A DNA stretch of 64,000 nt from Mesorhizobium kowhaii. GTDB taxonomy: Bacteria; Pseudomonadota; Alphaproteobacteria; Rhizobiales; Rhizobiaceae. This document shows positions 55,591 through 64,000 of the stretch, in pieces; the first letter of the stretch is position 1; every line of letters starts with the position of its first letter. A program made the position numbers and the translations under genes. The stretch is from contig NZ_MZXV01000056.1 of assembly GCF_003253745.1 (NCBI RefSeq), positions 397,814 through 461,813 on the forward strand, written 5' to 3'. Below the pieces are notes generated by a model. The model searched no databases. It was not told where the DNA came from and saw only the letters and a program-made list of their open reading frames with translations.

Positions 55591-56904
55591 AGCCGTGGCC
55601 AGCAGACCGTGATCCGACAGCAATCTCGCGGCGGCAGCCAGTTCCCTGAATGGCAGACCCGAGCGCTCCGCCATGGAGAGCAGCGAATGCTGGCCGTCGG
55701 CGAGATTGAGCACCCAAAGCAGGGACATCGAGGTTGCTCCCGAAGACGCCTGCCCCCCCAGGGCAGCGTAGAGGCCGCGCCTGCCGAGTTGTGGTTCGCC
55801 CTTGGGACAGAGGCTCAAAGGCGTCCAATCGTCTTCGACGATGTCGATCACGTCCGTCAGGATGCGGAAGGAATCCTCCAGGTACTCCGGCTTGATGAAG
55901 TCGAGATTGTCAGCCGACGTGTGGTATTCGGGGAAGGTGCCGTGGACGCTCCGCTGGAACATGCCGACCGGAAGATTGAAGCCCGGCGAACAATATTGCC
56001 TCTCGTCATAGCCGTAAGGGGAGAAATCCATCAACTTTGCCCCGGCTTCACGCCCCAGCACGTGAGCCATGGCGCGATCGATGAAGGCGTCGCCACGGCG
56101 GCTGCGCTTGTATGCAGGGCTTCCCGCGTCCCCCACGCATGACAGCACCAGACCGTGGTCGATGAGATGTGTCCGGTCCTCGTTGCGAGACAGCCACGCG
56201 ATCGAACCGATCGTGCCCGGAGCGAACAGGAAGCGGTAGCTGTATCGTGTTTTTCTTGCCCTCAGGCTTTTCGCAAGGGTTGCCAGCAGGGCCAGGCCTG
56301 AACAGTTGTCGTTGGCCAGCGACGGATGGCAGATATGCGCCGAAAGAAGGAATTCCCGATCGGTCTGGCCGCAGTGCAGGTATTCGCCGTAAGTGAGGCT
56401 GCCGTCCTTGAGCTCGGCATCGATCTCCACTCGGTAGAGACCGTCAGGCATTTTGGCCACACGGTCGTAGGCCATGCAGAAGCCCCATGTCGGGGTATAG
56501 TAGCAGGTGCGGTAGGGGATCACTTGCGGCTGTTCAGGCAACGTATGGATATGCGCCTTCAACTCGTTGAGCGGCAGGATCCCCATGAAGGGTACGCTGT
56601 AGTTGACGATGTGCAAGTTGGAGTCGGCAAAATCCACGACCGTTTGCCCGTCCGGGCCTGTGATGCTGGCCGAGCGGATGTTCCATTCCCTAGGAACAGT
56701 CCAGTCGAGCACCTGCGTGCCGGTGGGCACCTCATGCCGTTCCAAGTCAATGTGCCCCGACAGGATATCCAGCGTTCGTCGCACGCCGTCTCCGGTGATG
56801 CTCCTGCAGAACGGAAAGAGACGTTCGGCCAAGGCATAGATTTCTTGGCCGACGCTGATGGACGCCGGCGGCGAGCCGAGTCCGCCGGGGTTCACGTGTT
56901 CCAT
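55585..56904 (-). CDS. DUF4910/M28-like aminopeptidase-fold protein
   Basis: A 439-residue protein of the DUF4910 family, often in surface-sugar clusters. The metal-binding motif SAHICHPSLANDNCSG and the later DFSPYGYDERQYCSPGF and FPEYHTSADN are present, as in zinc exopeptidase folds. A C-terminal winged-helix-like tail follows. Its biochemical role is unknown. The ATG at 56904 is five bases after the epimerase stop. Confidence 0.85.
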   Translation of the reverse strand: MEHVNPGGLGSPPASISVGQEIYALAERLFPFCRSITGDGVRRTLDILSGHIDLERHEVPTGTQVLDWTVPREWNIRSASITGPDGQTVVDFADSNLHIVNYSVPFMGILPLNELKAHIHTLPEQPQVIPYRTCYYTPTWGFCMAYDRVAKMPDGLYRVEIDAELKDGSLTYGEYLHCGQTDREFLLSAHICHPSLANDNCSGLALLATLAKSLRARKTRYSYRFLFAPGTIGSIAWLSRNEDRTHLIDHGLVLSCVGDAGSPAYKRSRRGDAFIDRAMAHVLGREAGAKLMDFSPYGYDERQYCSPGFNLPVGMFQRSVHGTFPEYHTSADNLDFIKPEYLEDSFRILTDVIDIVEDDWTPLSLCPKGEPQLGRRGLYAALGGQASSGATSMSLLWVLNLADGQHSLLSMAERSGLPFRELAAAARLLSDHGLLATAS

Positions 56905-56909
56905 ACCGG

Positions 56910-57971
56910 TTATCCCGCCGCTGCCTCCAGTGTTCTCGAGGCTTCGGCGAGCCGCATCCGCTGGTCTAGAAGTCCGTTGGCCAAAAGATACCTGATGTGG
57001 CCGATGCGCTGGAAGCGTGGCCCCTCGAATTCCTCGAGAGTGACATTCGACTTGCCGTAGGCTTGGTAAAGCTGCTCGGCGCCCCTGCGCGCATCCCATT
57101 GCGGCTTGAAGGCAGGAAGGGAGCGCGCGATCTTGTCGAAGCTGACGCGATAGGACCGCTTGTCGGGCCCGGCATCGGACGCGAATTCAAGCCGGCAGCC
57201 CGGCACGACCTCGGCGACAATCTCGGCGATGTCGCGGATCCTGTAGTTGTGATCCGTCCGTCCCACATTGAAGGCTTCGTTGTGGATGATCTCGCGCGGC
57301 GCTTCCAGTCCGGCGATGAACGCCCTGGAAATGTCCTCGATGTGGACGATCGGCCGCCACGGTGTCCCATCCGACTTCAGGAGGATCACGCCTTTTGTAA
57401 CGGCCCAGGCAACCAGATTGTTCAGCACGATGTCGAAGCGGAGCCGGGGCGACAGGCCATAGGCCGTGGCGGGCCTGAAATAGGTGGGAGAGAAGCTGCT
57501 GTCGGCCAGTTCGGAAATGTCCCGCTCCGAAAGCACCTTGGACCAGCCGTAGGGCGTGACCGGGTTCAACTCGCCCGTTTCGTCGACCATCCCCTCGCCC
57601 GCCTGTCCGTAATTGCTGCACGACGAGGCGAAGAGGAAGCGCGACACGCCGGCCTCCTTGGCCGCCTTCGCGAAACGGACGCTGCCCTTGTGGTTAATCT
57701 CGTAGGTGATGTCCGGATCGAGATCGGACAGCGGGTCGTTGGAAAGGGCCGCCAGGTGGATGACGGCATCGAACCCTTCGAGGTCGCGCGCATGCACGTC
57801 CCTGACGTCCTTTTGGATGGACGGAACGGAAGCCCGCTCTCCGCCCGAGGCAAAGGTGCAGCGCCGGTAGAGATCGCTGTCGTAACCCGTCACCGAATGC
57901 CCTGCGCGCAGCAGCATCGGCACCATCACCGAGCCGATATAGCCTTGATGGCCGGTTACCATGACTTTCAT
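56910..57971 (-). CDS. NAD-dependent epimerase/dehydratase (extended SDR)
   Basis: A 353-residue enzyme. VTGHQGYIGSVMVPML is the NAD motif; SSCSNYGQAG and PYGWSK hold the catalytic Ser/Tyr/Lys. It most likely modifies the C4 position of an NDP-sugar, as dehydratase, epimerase or reductase. Forms an operon with the DUF4910 gene. Confidence 0.88.
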   Translation of the reverse strand: MKVMVTGHQGYIGSVMVPMLLRAGHSVTGYDSDLYRRCTFASGGERASVPSIQKDVRDVHARDLEGFDAVIHLAALSNDPLSDLDPDITYEINHKGSVRFAKAAKEAGVSRFLFASSCSNYGQAGEGMVDETGELNPVTPYGWSKVLSERDISELADSSFSPTYFRPATAYGLSPRLRFDIVLNNLVAWAVTKGVILLKSDGTPWRPIVHIEDISRAFIAGLEAPREIIHNEAFNVGRTDHNYRIRDIAEIVAEVVPGCRLEFASDAGPDKRSYRVSFDKIARSLPAFKPQWDARRGAEQLYQAYGKSNVTLEEFEGPRFQRIGHIRYLLANGLLDQRMRLAEASRTLEAAAG

Positions 57972-58110
57972 CGCACACCTTTTCCCCAGCGGATATGATC
58001 GCGCAGAGGCTACTTGGGCTGAAAACAGTGAGGGAGAACGCCAATAGGCGATCAGGGTGCCCCGTTGGACGAAGCCTTGCCGCCCGCTACCGCTTTCGGG
58101 TGGTCCGCGC

Positions 58111-59214
58111 CTAATCCTTTCGGAGGACTTTCTTCAGAGAACCGTCGAGAGCAGGAATTCGTCCTGAGCCTCGGTGCGCGCGGTGCGCTTCACCCAGCAA
58201 TGAATCGACCGTCCCGCCGTCGAATTCCAGGGTTCCCACGTCGGCAATTCGCTGCTGGGCCAGAGCGTGCTCGTACACCGCGATCTCCTTGCGCCGCCTC
58301 ACCTTGTTGACGAGATAGGAGATGCCGTGGTCGTAAACCCATCCGGGGCCGGGGAGGCCTGTTTCTCTGCTGATCGCGCGCAGCAACGCGTGTTCCCTTG
58401 GATCGCACGTGCGGGCGCGCACGGGAAGGAATTTTCTAGGCCCGGTGTAGTGCCTAACCGTGGCCGTCCGCCAAGCGTGCGTGTGGAGGGCGCACTTCTG
58501 CACGTTGAGCGATATGGGCAGCAGAAGGGTGTCGGAATCGAAAGTCATGTTGAAGACGCATTGGTCGTGCGTCGGGCACGCATTCATGTACGGGCAGTGA
58601 TCGAGGTGTTGTTGGAGGTTTTCTGAAAATCGCCTTTCGGCTTCCGTCTCCCGCCACTTGCGGGAGTTGATCAGCATCAGGCCGGAATTGAAGTAGCGGG
58701 GGGACAGGCCGTATACGTTGCACCGATCGAAAATCAGGGGGTCGTCGATGCCCGTGCCGATCGAAAGGTCGAGGCAGGCAGCGGCGATCTCATTGAACCC
58801 GGCAACCTGTTCGCAATGAACGTCGCCGAACGCGAGCATGTCTCCGTCCAGATAGAGCACATAGTCGTAGGCTTCAGATAGCTCCCCGATCGCACGCTCC
58901 TTGAGAAGGGCCGTTTCGGTGATGTGCCGATGCTTGCCCGGCCGTTCCCTGATCTCGAAGGCTGGTCGCGCAAAGGGGGCGTCTATCACATGGATCGTGT
59001 GGTTGCGCGACGCCAGGAAATCCTTGAAACGGGCGGGCACGTCTTTGCGGTAGCCGACCTGGAAGAAGTGAAAATCCAGCGGGCGGCTGTGGCTGCGGGC
59101 AAAGGAGGCCAGGGAATAGAGGGTTATGTCATGATAGTTCGAATCGCAAAGGTAGGCGGCAGCAATCCTTGTCCGGGACGGCCCTGGCGAAGCAGCGTTC
59201 GCATGGATCAACAT
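58111..59214 (-). CDS. glycosyltransferase family 8-like
   Basis: A 367-residue enzyme. AAYLCDSNYHDITLYSLASF opens the fold, YVLYLDGDMLAF holds the DxD metal site, and YFNSGLMLINSRKWRE is a family landmark; HTHAWRTATVRHYTG is near the end. It should transfer a sugar from NDP-sugar to an exopolysaccharide intermediate. Confidence 0.87.
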   Translation of the reverse strand: MLIHANAASPGPSRTRIAAAYLCDSNYHDITLYSLASFARSHSRPLDFHFFQVGYRKDVPARFKDFLASRNHTIHVIDAPFARPAFEIRERPGKHRHITETALLKERAIGELSEAYDYVLYLDGDMLAFGDVHCEQVAGFNEIAAACLDLSIGTGIDDPLIFDRCNVYGLSPRYFNSGLMLINSRKWRETEAERRFSENLQQHLDHCPYMNACPTHDQCVFNMTFDSDTLLLPISLNVQKCALHTHAWRTATVRHYTGPRKFLPVRARTCDPREHALLRAISRETGLPGPGWVYDHGISYLVNKVRRRKEIAVYEHALAQQRIADVGTLEFDGGTVDSLLGEAHRAHRGSGRIPALDGSLKKVLRKD

Positions 59215-59423
59215 GGAGCTGGCTTCTTTTCATTGTCCGCCCATTGATCGTCCGTCCATTGATCGCATTTCGCCCGGGCAGGCAAAAGCTGGCAGAAGGA
59301 AGTAAGCGCGCGAGATCGGACGTAACTCGTTTGGGGGTTCGGTCATCCGAAAATGGCGGGTTCCGGCTACCCCTGATTCAAGGCACACCAAGATCGTCCC
59401 GTCGGGCACCGGTCACTACGCGA

Positions 59424-59960
59424 ATGCCTAAGGTCGACATAGCCATCCCCTGCTACAATCACGGGCGATTCCTCCGGCAATGCGTTGCCAATGTGCTCGG
59501 CCAGGGAGCGGAGATGCGCGTCCTCATCATCGACAACGCGTCAACGGACGGAAGCGAAGAGACCGCGCGCCGCATCGCAGCTGAGGATAGCCGTGTCGAG
59601 TTGCTCCTGCGGGAACGGAACATGGGTTCCCACGCTTCATTCAATTCAGGGATCGATTGGGCGGAAAGCGAGTATTTCATGATCCTTTGTGCCGACGATC
59701 TCCTCGCTCCGGGCTGTCTTGGGTGGGCTCTGTGGGTGTTGGAAGCCAAAACCTGCGTGGCTCTTGCCTACGGGGGCCAGGTCATCTGGGAGGAACCGAG
59801 TCCGTGTCTGTCCCAGCGGCTGTTGGCGGCGCAATCCACACTAGCCTTGTCACTGGACAACAACTTGCAGAGACATTGTCGATGCCGCACAAGCCAATCG
59901 GAACCGGTTCGTTTGTCGTCAGAACGTCAGTCCAGAAGCAAGTCTGCGGCGTTCATTGGC
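59424..59960 (+). pseudogene. frameshifted and truncated glycosyltransferase family 2 gene
   Basis: The first 125 residues are a normal GT2 start (VDIAIPCYNHGRFLRQCVANV, DNASTDGSEETARRIA, CADDLLAPGCLG). Near 59805 the sense continues in another frame (SLVTGQQLAETL, then IGTGSFVVRTSVQKQV). The family pattern then stops around 59950 where the converging hydrolase gene begins. The acceptor half is missing. Confidence 0.75.
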
Positions 59961-61308
59961 TTTGCTCCACAGGGTCTTGAGGCATCAGTTCCAGAATCCA
60001 GTCCGGGTATCCCCGGCTGTTGAGCTCTGGCGGCTTGAAAGCTGTGCGCTCCGCCTTGAAAGGGGAACCTTCAACATCCGTTACTTCCCCGCTTGTGGGA
60101 TCGCGCCAGCGGGCGTGGACGGAAGTCGCCGAAAGCTGCGCGAGGTCGACGGTGACGCCCTCGTTGCCGGGCATGTAGACGACGGCGTAGGAGCCGTCCT
60201 TGGCCATCGCGGCGACCGCCCTCCCCATCTCCTTGCCTATGCCATCGACAAGCAATCTGTTCTTGCTGTCGGGCTCGAGCAGCCACCATTTTATCGACGA
60301 TATGAAGGTTATAAGCACCTCCATGCTCTTTGCGCCGGGACTGTTGAGGGCCTCCTTCCACTGCATAGTCTGCCGCTGGACACCAAGTCCCCCGAAATGC
60401 CATATCGGGTTGTTGCCATAAAGATGCCCGAAAGCGCCCGAGAGGATCGCCTGGTACGCCTGAATGCGGACCCGGTACTCGTCGGCACCATGTTCGAATT
60501 CGTAGACGCTCTCGATCAGGAAGAAGGGCATGCCCCTGCCGATATCGTGCTCCCTGAGCGCGCTCGCATAGACGGGGCCGTGTGTGTAGACGTTGTTCAC
60601 CTTCAGCCAGGGTTCGTGACCCCAGAATTCGAGCGGTGCCGTTTCGGGAGCGCCGTGGACGGTGCCAAGAGCATCGGGATCCTCTTCCAGAATACCCTTG
60701 GCGACGGCCCTAACCAGATCCTTATCCGCAGGATTGTAATCGCCGCCGTTGACCCACATGATGTTGTCGAAGCGCCGGTAGCGGCGTCCAACAAAACGAC
60801 CATAGGCGTCGAGCCTTTCTGCTCCTGCTGCCGCCATTTCCTGATACCAACCCTCATCGCCACCGCCATATCCGAGATATGCCGGGGCGAGCAGCACAAG
60901 GAAACCAAGCTCGCAAGCCTTCTGCAGGATGCGGTCGGCATGGGCGAAGTATGCCTCGTTCGGAACGACGAAATCTCCGTTGTCGGCGAATGGTCTGTCG
61001 CCATATGCGTTTGCCGGCGCGTTTCGGGAGAACCGGTGCTCGAGAAGGTTGACCAGGACGGTGTTGAACCCGCGAGCCTTGCGGTCCTCCAGGTAGAGGT
61101 CTGCTTCCTCGTCCTTCAGGTCGGCGATCAATGACCAGGCCGAGTCGCCGTGCATGAAGAACGGATGGCCCTCGCTGTCGACAGGATAATTCTTTCCGGA
61201 TTCGATCCGCAGCGGGAACTTTGTCCCGCCGTTGCGCTCGCAGGCCAGGGTTCCCGTCGACATGGCCGCCAAAAGGGCGCCGGCCATGAAAACAGACGCG
61301 AGGCTCAC
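59953..61308 (-). CDS. secreted glycoside hydrolase-like protein (DUF4038, apiosidase/GH140-like)
   Basis: A 451-residue exported protein. Signal peptide (SLASVFMAGALLAAMSTGTLA) then a TIM-barrel DUF4038 domain (SGKNYPVDSEGHPFFMHGDSAWSL near the start; NIMWVNGGDYNPAD; PFFLIESVYEF with the catalytic-type Glu). A C-terminal putative collagen-binding-like domain (PF12904 type: GSYAVVYMPGNEGVTVDL) follows. Probably trims or modifies the polysaccharide in the periplasm. Confidence 0.82.
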   Translation of the reverse strand: MSLASVFMAGALLAAMSTGTLACERNGGTKFPLRIESGKNYPVDSEGHPFFMHGDSAWSLIADLKDEEADLYLEDRKARGFNTVLVNLLEHRFSRNAPANAYGDRPFADNGDFVVPNEAYFAHADRILQKACELGFLVLLAPAYLGYGGGDEGWYQEMAAAGAERLDAYGRFVGRRYRRFDNIMWVNGGDYNPADKDLVRAVAKGILEEDPDALGTVHGAPETAPLEFWGHEPWLKVNNVYTHGPVYASALREHDIGRGMPFFLIESVYEFEHGADEYRVRIQAYQAILSGAFGHLYGNNPIWHFGGLGVQRQTMQWKEALNSPGAKSMEVLITFISSIKWWLLEPDSKNRLLVDGIGKEMGRAVAAMAKDGSYAVVYMPGNEGVTVDLAQLSATSVHARWRDPTSGEVTDVEGSPFKAERTAFKPPELNSRGYPDWILELMPQDPVEQSQ

Positions 61309-61341
61309 TGCCTTGACACTCCCTGTTGCCAGCGTTCCTGC

Positions 61342-62778
61342 TCAGCCGGGGGCCGGCACCGCGGAAACTTCGCGGGTGGCAGCGTGCCCGGATCTGAACT
61401 CCGATGAATCGACGATGCCGAAGGCCACGTCCTCGCGGGTCATGGTCCCCGCGCGCAGCTGCCGGGCATAGGTTTCAATCCCGTAATCGTCCGCGGGACG
61501 GTCAAGAAGCAGCAAATATAGGAAACTGATATAGCTGCGGTCCGTCAGGCCGATCGTGGCATATCTGGTTTCGAAATCGTCGGTGCGCATCATTTCCATG
61601 ATCATGCCGGCGAGTTTGCTGTCTCCGCTTTCAAGCGCCGCCGACCAATGATCGACGCTGGACGTGTCGCCCTCGTGGCCAAGCACGAGGCAGTAGGCGA
61701 AGCTTGCCTGCCGCACATATATGGACTTGTCTGCGGCGGTGGTCTCGGGGTCGCAGTCCCGATGCGGCTTGGGCAGCGGCTGCGGTCCGCGGGTGAAGTC
61801 ACGCACCGTCTTGTAGGCAGGCTTCGGCTCGCCGATCCTCCATTTGCCATCAGATGCTGCGGCGAGCCTCACCAATCCCATATTGGCTTCGAAGCCGGGG
61901 GCCCAGTAGGTCTCGTCGATCAGTTCGTAGATGTGCGCAGCCTCGACCTTGTACTTCTGGGTGAGTTCGCGAAGTCGCGTCATTGTCTGCTTGATGCCGT
62001 CGGCCTGCTGCCGCTCGCTGCGTTGACTTCCATAGGGATTGTTGAATTCGGTGACCCAGATCGGCTTGCCGTAGCCCGCGATTTCGCGGAAAGCCCATTC
62101 CGGGTCGTCGCCGTACATGTGCCACACAGAGATGTCCCAGGCGATCCCGTCCCGCTTCATCCGCGCGAACGCTCCGGTGTGGCCCCATCCGGCGGTGCCG
62201 ATCGCCTTCCTGATGCCCGGATCGACCTCGGTCATGCCGTCGGACAGGCCCTTGAGGACGGCGCTCACCTTCACCCAGCGCGGACCGTAGTAGTCGAGTG
62301 CTCCCGTTCCTCCTGCCGGCCCCCATCCACATGGATATTGCGAGCCGTCGTCGCGTTTCTCGCATGGCTTGATGATGGCGTAGTTCTCCATCTCGTTGCC
62401 GAGTTCCCAAACGCGGATGTCGTTCTTGAACCTGGTGCCGAGGGTGACCGCCAGTTTCCGGGTCTTCTCGTAGAGCTCTTCCGGACTATCCTTGTCCAGA
62501 TCGATGGCCGCAGGCGTGATGACGGGCAGGATCTCGATTCCTCGCGCCTTCCCGGCGTCGACGAGGTTGGCAAGCGTTTCTGCGTTGTCCTCGCTTGTAA
62601 CGTTGACCCGGTACGATTTCAGGCCGAGATCCCTAATGAAATCGAGCTGCCTTTCGAGCGGGATGCCCGGATAGGCAGTTATTGGATGGCCGTTGACGCC
62701 CCAGAGCAGATCGGCGGCGGAAGTAGGCACGACTGTCGCCAGCAGGCAGGCCGCGATGGTTGCGAAACGAAAGGACAT
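61342..62778 (-). CDS. secreted glycoside hydrolase-like protein with DUF4214 domain
   Basis: A 478-residue exported protein. Signal peptide (SFRFATIAACLLATVVPTSA), a TIM-barrel (WGVNGHPITAYPG, RVWELGNEMENYAI with the acid Glu and PIWVTEFNNPYG with the nucleophile Glu), then a DUF4214-like C-terminus (SFLYLLLLDRPADDYGIETY). GGGAGGCTCGTCC precedes the ATG at 62778. It follows the DUF4038 gene in one transcription unit. Confidence 0.82.
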   Translation of the reverse strand: MSFRFATIAACLLATVVPTSAADLLWGVNGHPITAYPGIPLERQLDFIRDLGLKSYRVNVTSEDNAETLANLVDAGKARGIEILPVITPAAIDLDKDSPEELYEKTRKLAVTLGTRFKNDIRVWELGNEMENYAIIKPCEKRDDGSQYPCGWGPAGGTGALDYYGPRWVKVSAVLKGLSDGMTEVDPGIRKAIGTAGWGHTGAFARMKRDGIAWDISVWHMYGDDPEWAFREIAGYGKPIWVTEFNNPYGSQRSERQQADGIKQTMTRLRELTQKYKVEAAHIYELIDETYWAPGFEANMGLVRLAAASDGKWRIGEPKPAYKTVRDFTRGPQPLPKPHRDCDPETTAADKSIYVRQASFAYCLVLGHEGDTSSVDHWSAALESGDSKLAGMIMEMMRTDDFETRYATIGLTDRSYISFLYLLLLDRPADDYGIETYARQLRAGTMTREDVAFGIVDSSEFRSGHAATREVSAVPAPG

Positions 62779-63060
62779 GGACGAGCCTCCCTGTCGGGTT
62801 TCAGATTCAGGCTGGATAGTCGGGACTGCGGCCGCTGGAAGCAATCTGCCCATACGGGTGAACGGAGTGCTCGCGCTACCCCTTTCGGCGGTCGCGCTAC
62901 CACCATTGGGAAGCACACCTCTGGTCCGCGTCTACCCTGGCAGGCCCGGAGCACGCACCATTGTGCAGCCGAGGGACGAAAGCCGGACCAACCCCTTCGG
63001 GCCGCTCCTCGGTTCTGCAAGTTCATGACGCTGGCGCGCCGGATCACCTCGGATAGGCTT

Positions 63061-64000
63061 CTAGCTTCTGGCTTCCAGTGGCCGCCGTCCCGACTGGCGT
63101 CTTGTGACCCTCCGAACGAGGTCGAGAGCTGGCCTTTCCACAAATACGTGTGTCAGCACACCAACAATAAGGCATAAGAATATAATTACAGGAGCGAAGA
63201 CAGCTTGTGACATTCCTCCCACAAATGTCGACTTAATGACCCAGCCATATGCCATCATGACGAAGACGTGCGTTAAGTAGAGGGCATAGGATGCATCGCC
63301 GAGCAGGACAGTTGCGCGGCCAGCTATTGATTGCGGTCGCTTAACCTCGAGAAATGCAGCCACTATCAAAGTTGCTGGAAGGCCCCATACGATGACCCGC
63401 GAACCGGGCAAAGCATCGGGATGGGGTAGGAAAATCGGGGACACGATTATTATAAGAAACCCGAGCGCGCCGAGAGCTAACGGGGCTTTCCATTTCTTGC
63501 CAGCGGAAAAAAACAGTGCCAAAGCGATGCCGAAACAAAACTCCAGAACGAGGGGGCTAGAGAAGAAATCAGAGTACGTCGAATTATGAATTTCTCTTCC
63601 TAACACAATTCCACCGATCATCAGCAATATCACAGAGATCGATGTCGAAAACATTTTTCCAATATTAAGACATATCGAAAAAATTATATAAAAATATATT
63701 TCATAAGAAAGTGTCCATGCGACATAAACTAATTTATCTCCAGGGAGTATCAGCGCGGAGTTCAATATGGTATATAAATCTATATTTTTGTTCTTTAAGA
63801 AACCTATAGCAGAGATTGCAGCAATGGTCGCACTGCAAATCCAGCACCATGGGAATAGTCGCGTTGCGCGCTTGATAATGAAACGTTTGGGAGTGTCAGC
63901 GGCCTGACCGGGGTGAAAGCGCACGTACACCACAATAAACCCGATAATCACAAAGAAAAGAACAAATACCGCGCAGCCAGATGCCGTTACCCCGTCGGAA
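63061..64000 (-). CDS. acyltransferase 3 family membrane protein, 5' end outside the window
   Basis: At least 312 residues are encoded, with about nine membrane segments. Typical elements are FIIKRATRLFPWCWI, TLSYEIYFYIIFSI and ASYALYLTHVFVMMAYGW. The frame is open to the end of the window, so the N-terminus, with the usual catalytic His, is missing here. It probably O-acetylates the surface polysaccharide. Base composition is clearly more AT-rich than its neighbours. Confidence 0.88.
   Translation of the reverse strand, partial: SDGVTASGCAVFVLFFVIIGFIVVYVRFHPGQAADTPKRFIIKRATRLFPWCWICSATIAAISAIGFLKNKNIDLYTILNSALILPGDKLVYVAWTLSYEIYFYIIFSICLNIGKMFSTSISVILLMIGGIVLGREIHNSTYSDFFSSPLVLEFCFGIALALFFSAGKKWKAPLALGALGFLIIIVSPIFLPHPDALPGSRVIVWGLPATLIVAAFLEVKRPQSIAGRATVLLGDASYALYLTHVFVMMAYGWVIKSTFVGGMSQAVFAPVIIFLCLIVGVLTHVFVERPALDLVRRVTRRQSGRRPLEARS

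Overview
The window looks like a high-GC alphaproteobacterial chromosome of the Mesorhizobium type. This is inferred from the protein families, from two or three palindromic intergenic repeats that I recall as typical of Rhizobiales, and from an alphaproteobacterial SOS box of the form GTTC-N7-GTTC. No rRNA, tRNA, CRISPR array or intact transposase was seen.

Region 1 (98-11764) is a propane-type soluble diiron monooxygenase locus. On the minus strand lie prmA (hydroxylase large subunit), prmB (reductase), prmC (small subunit), prmD (coupling protein), an amidohydrolase, a MIP18/DUF59 protein, a dedicated GroEL-like chaperonin and a zinc alcohol dehydrogenase. A consensus sigma-54 promoter (9359-9374) faces prmA, and clustered repeats that could be activator sites lie 75-175 bp upstream of it. 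No enhancer-binding activator is encoded in the window. Divergent from prmA is a tight four-gene operon of unrecognised proteins: a helical protein, a coiled-coil protein, a WD40-like beta-propeller and a 57-residue protein. This is my best candidate for an undescribed accessory system.

Region 2 (11979-29563) is a sugar and sugar-acid catabolic block. A lipoprotein and an aldo/keto reductase are followed by a CUT2-type ABC transporter with 5-dehydro-4-deoxyglucarate dehydratase, a GntR/FadR regulator and a uronate dehydrogenase-like enzyme, which fits oxidative hexuronate breakdown. A second CUT2 transporter follows, with a GMC oxidoreductase, a glyoxalase-like enzyme, a glycolate/D-2-hydroxyacid-type FAD oxidase and another GntR regulator. 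Related TTGTCATACAA-like palindromes occur in the divergent promoter regions.

Region 3 (29572-39260) is accessory DNA. It holds a broken HNH endonuclease, an XRE-ImmA metallopeptidase overlapping an unknown partner, small zinc-ribbon-like proteins, an SRAP (YedK/HMCES) DNA-protein crosslinking protein, an SOS-box-controlled pair of small paralogous proteins, a GNAT acetyltransferase, an AraC/GyrI-like regulator and an ankyrin-cytochrome c fusion. Two extra copies of the 3' end of the neighbouring beta-hydroxyacid dehydrogenase gene (34903-35111 and 36835-37262) bracket the inserted pieces, as if DNA had been added stepwise at the 3' end of that gene.

Region 4 (38355-45981) has the intact dehydrogenase, a GntR regulator, a complete branched-chain-type ABC transporter (LivFGMHK) and an aldo/keto reductase, with a perfect palindrome between livK and the reductase.

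Region 5 (46028-64000) is a surface polysaccharide locus. It contains a polymerase-like membrane protein, a LuxR regulator with a degenerate receiver domain, nucleotide-sugar genes (aminotransferase, PIG-L deacetylase, nucleotidyltransferase, C-methyltransferase, 3,5-epimerase, DUF4910 protein, NAD-dependent epimerase), a GT8 glycosyltransferase, a broken GT2 glycosyltransferase, two secreted glycoside hydrolase-like proteins and an AT-rich acyltransferase that runs off the right end.
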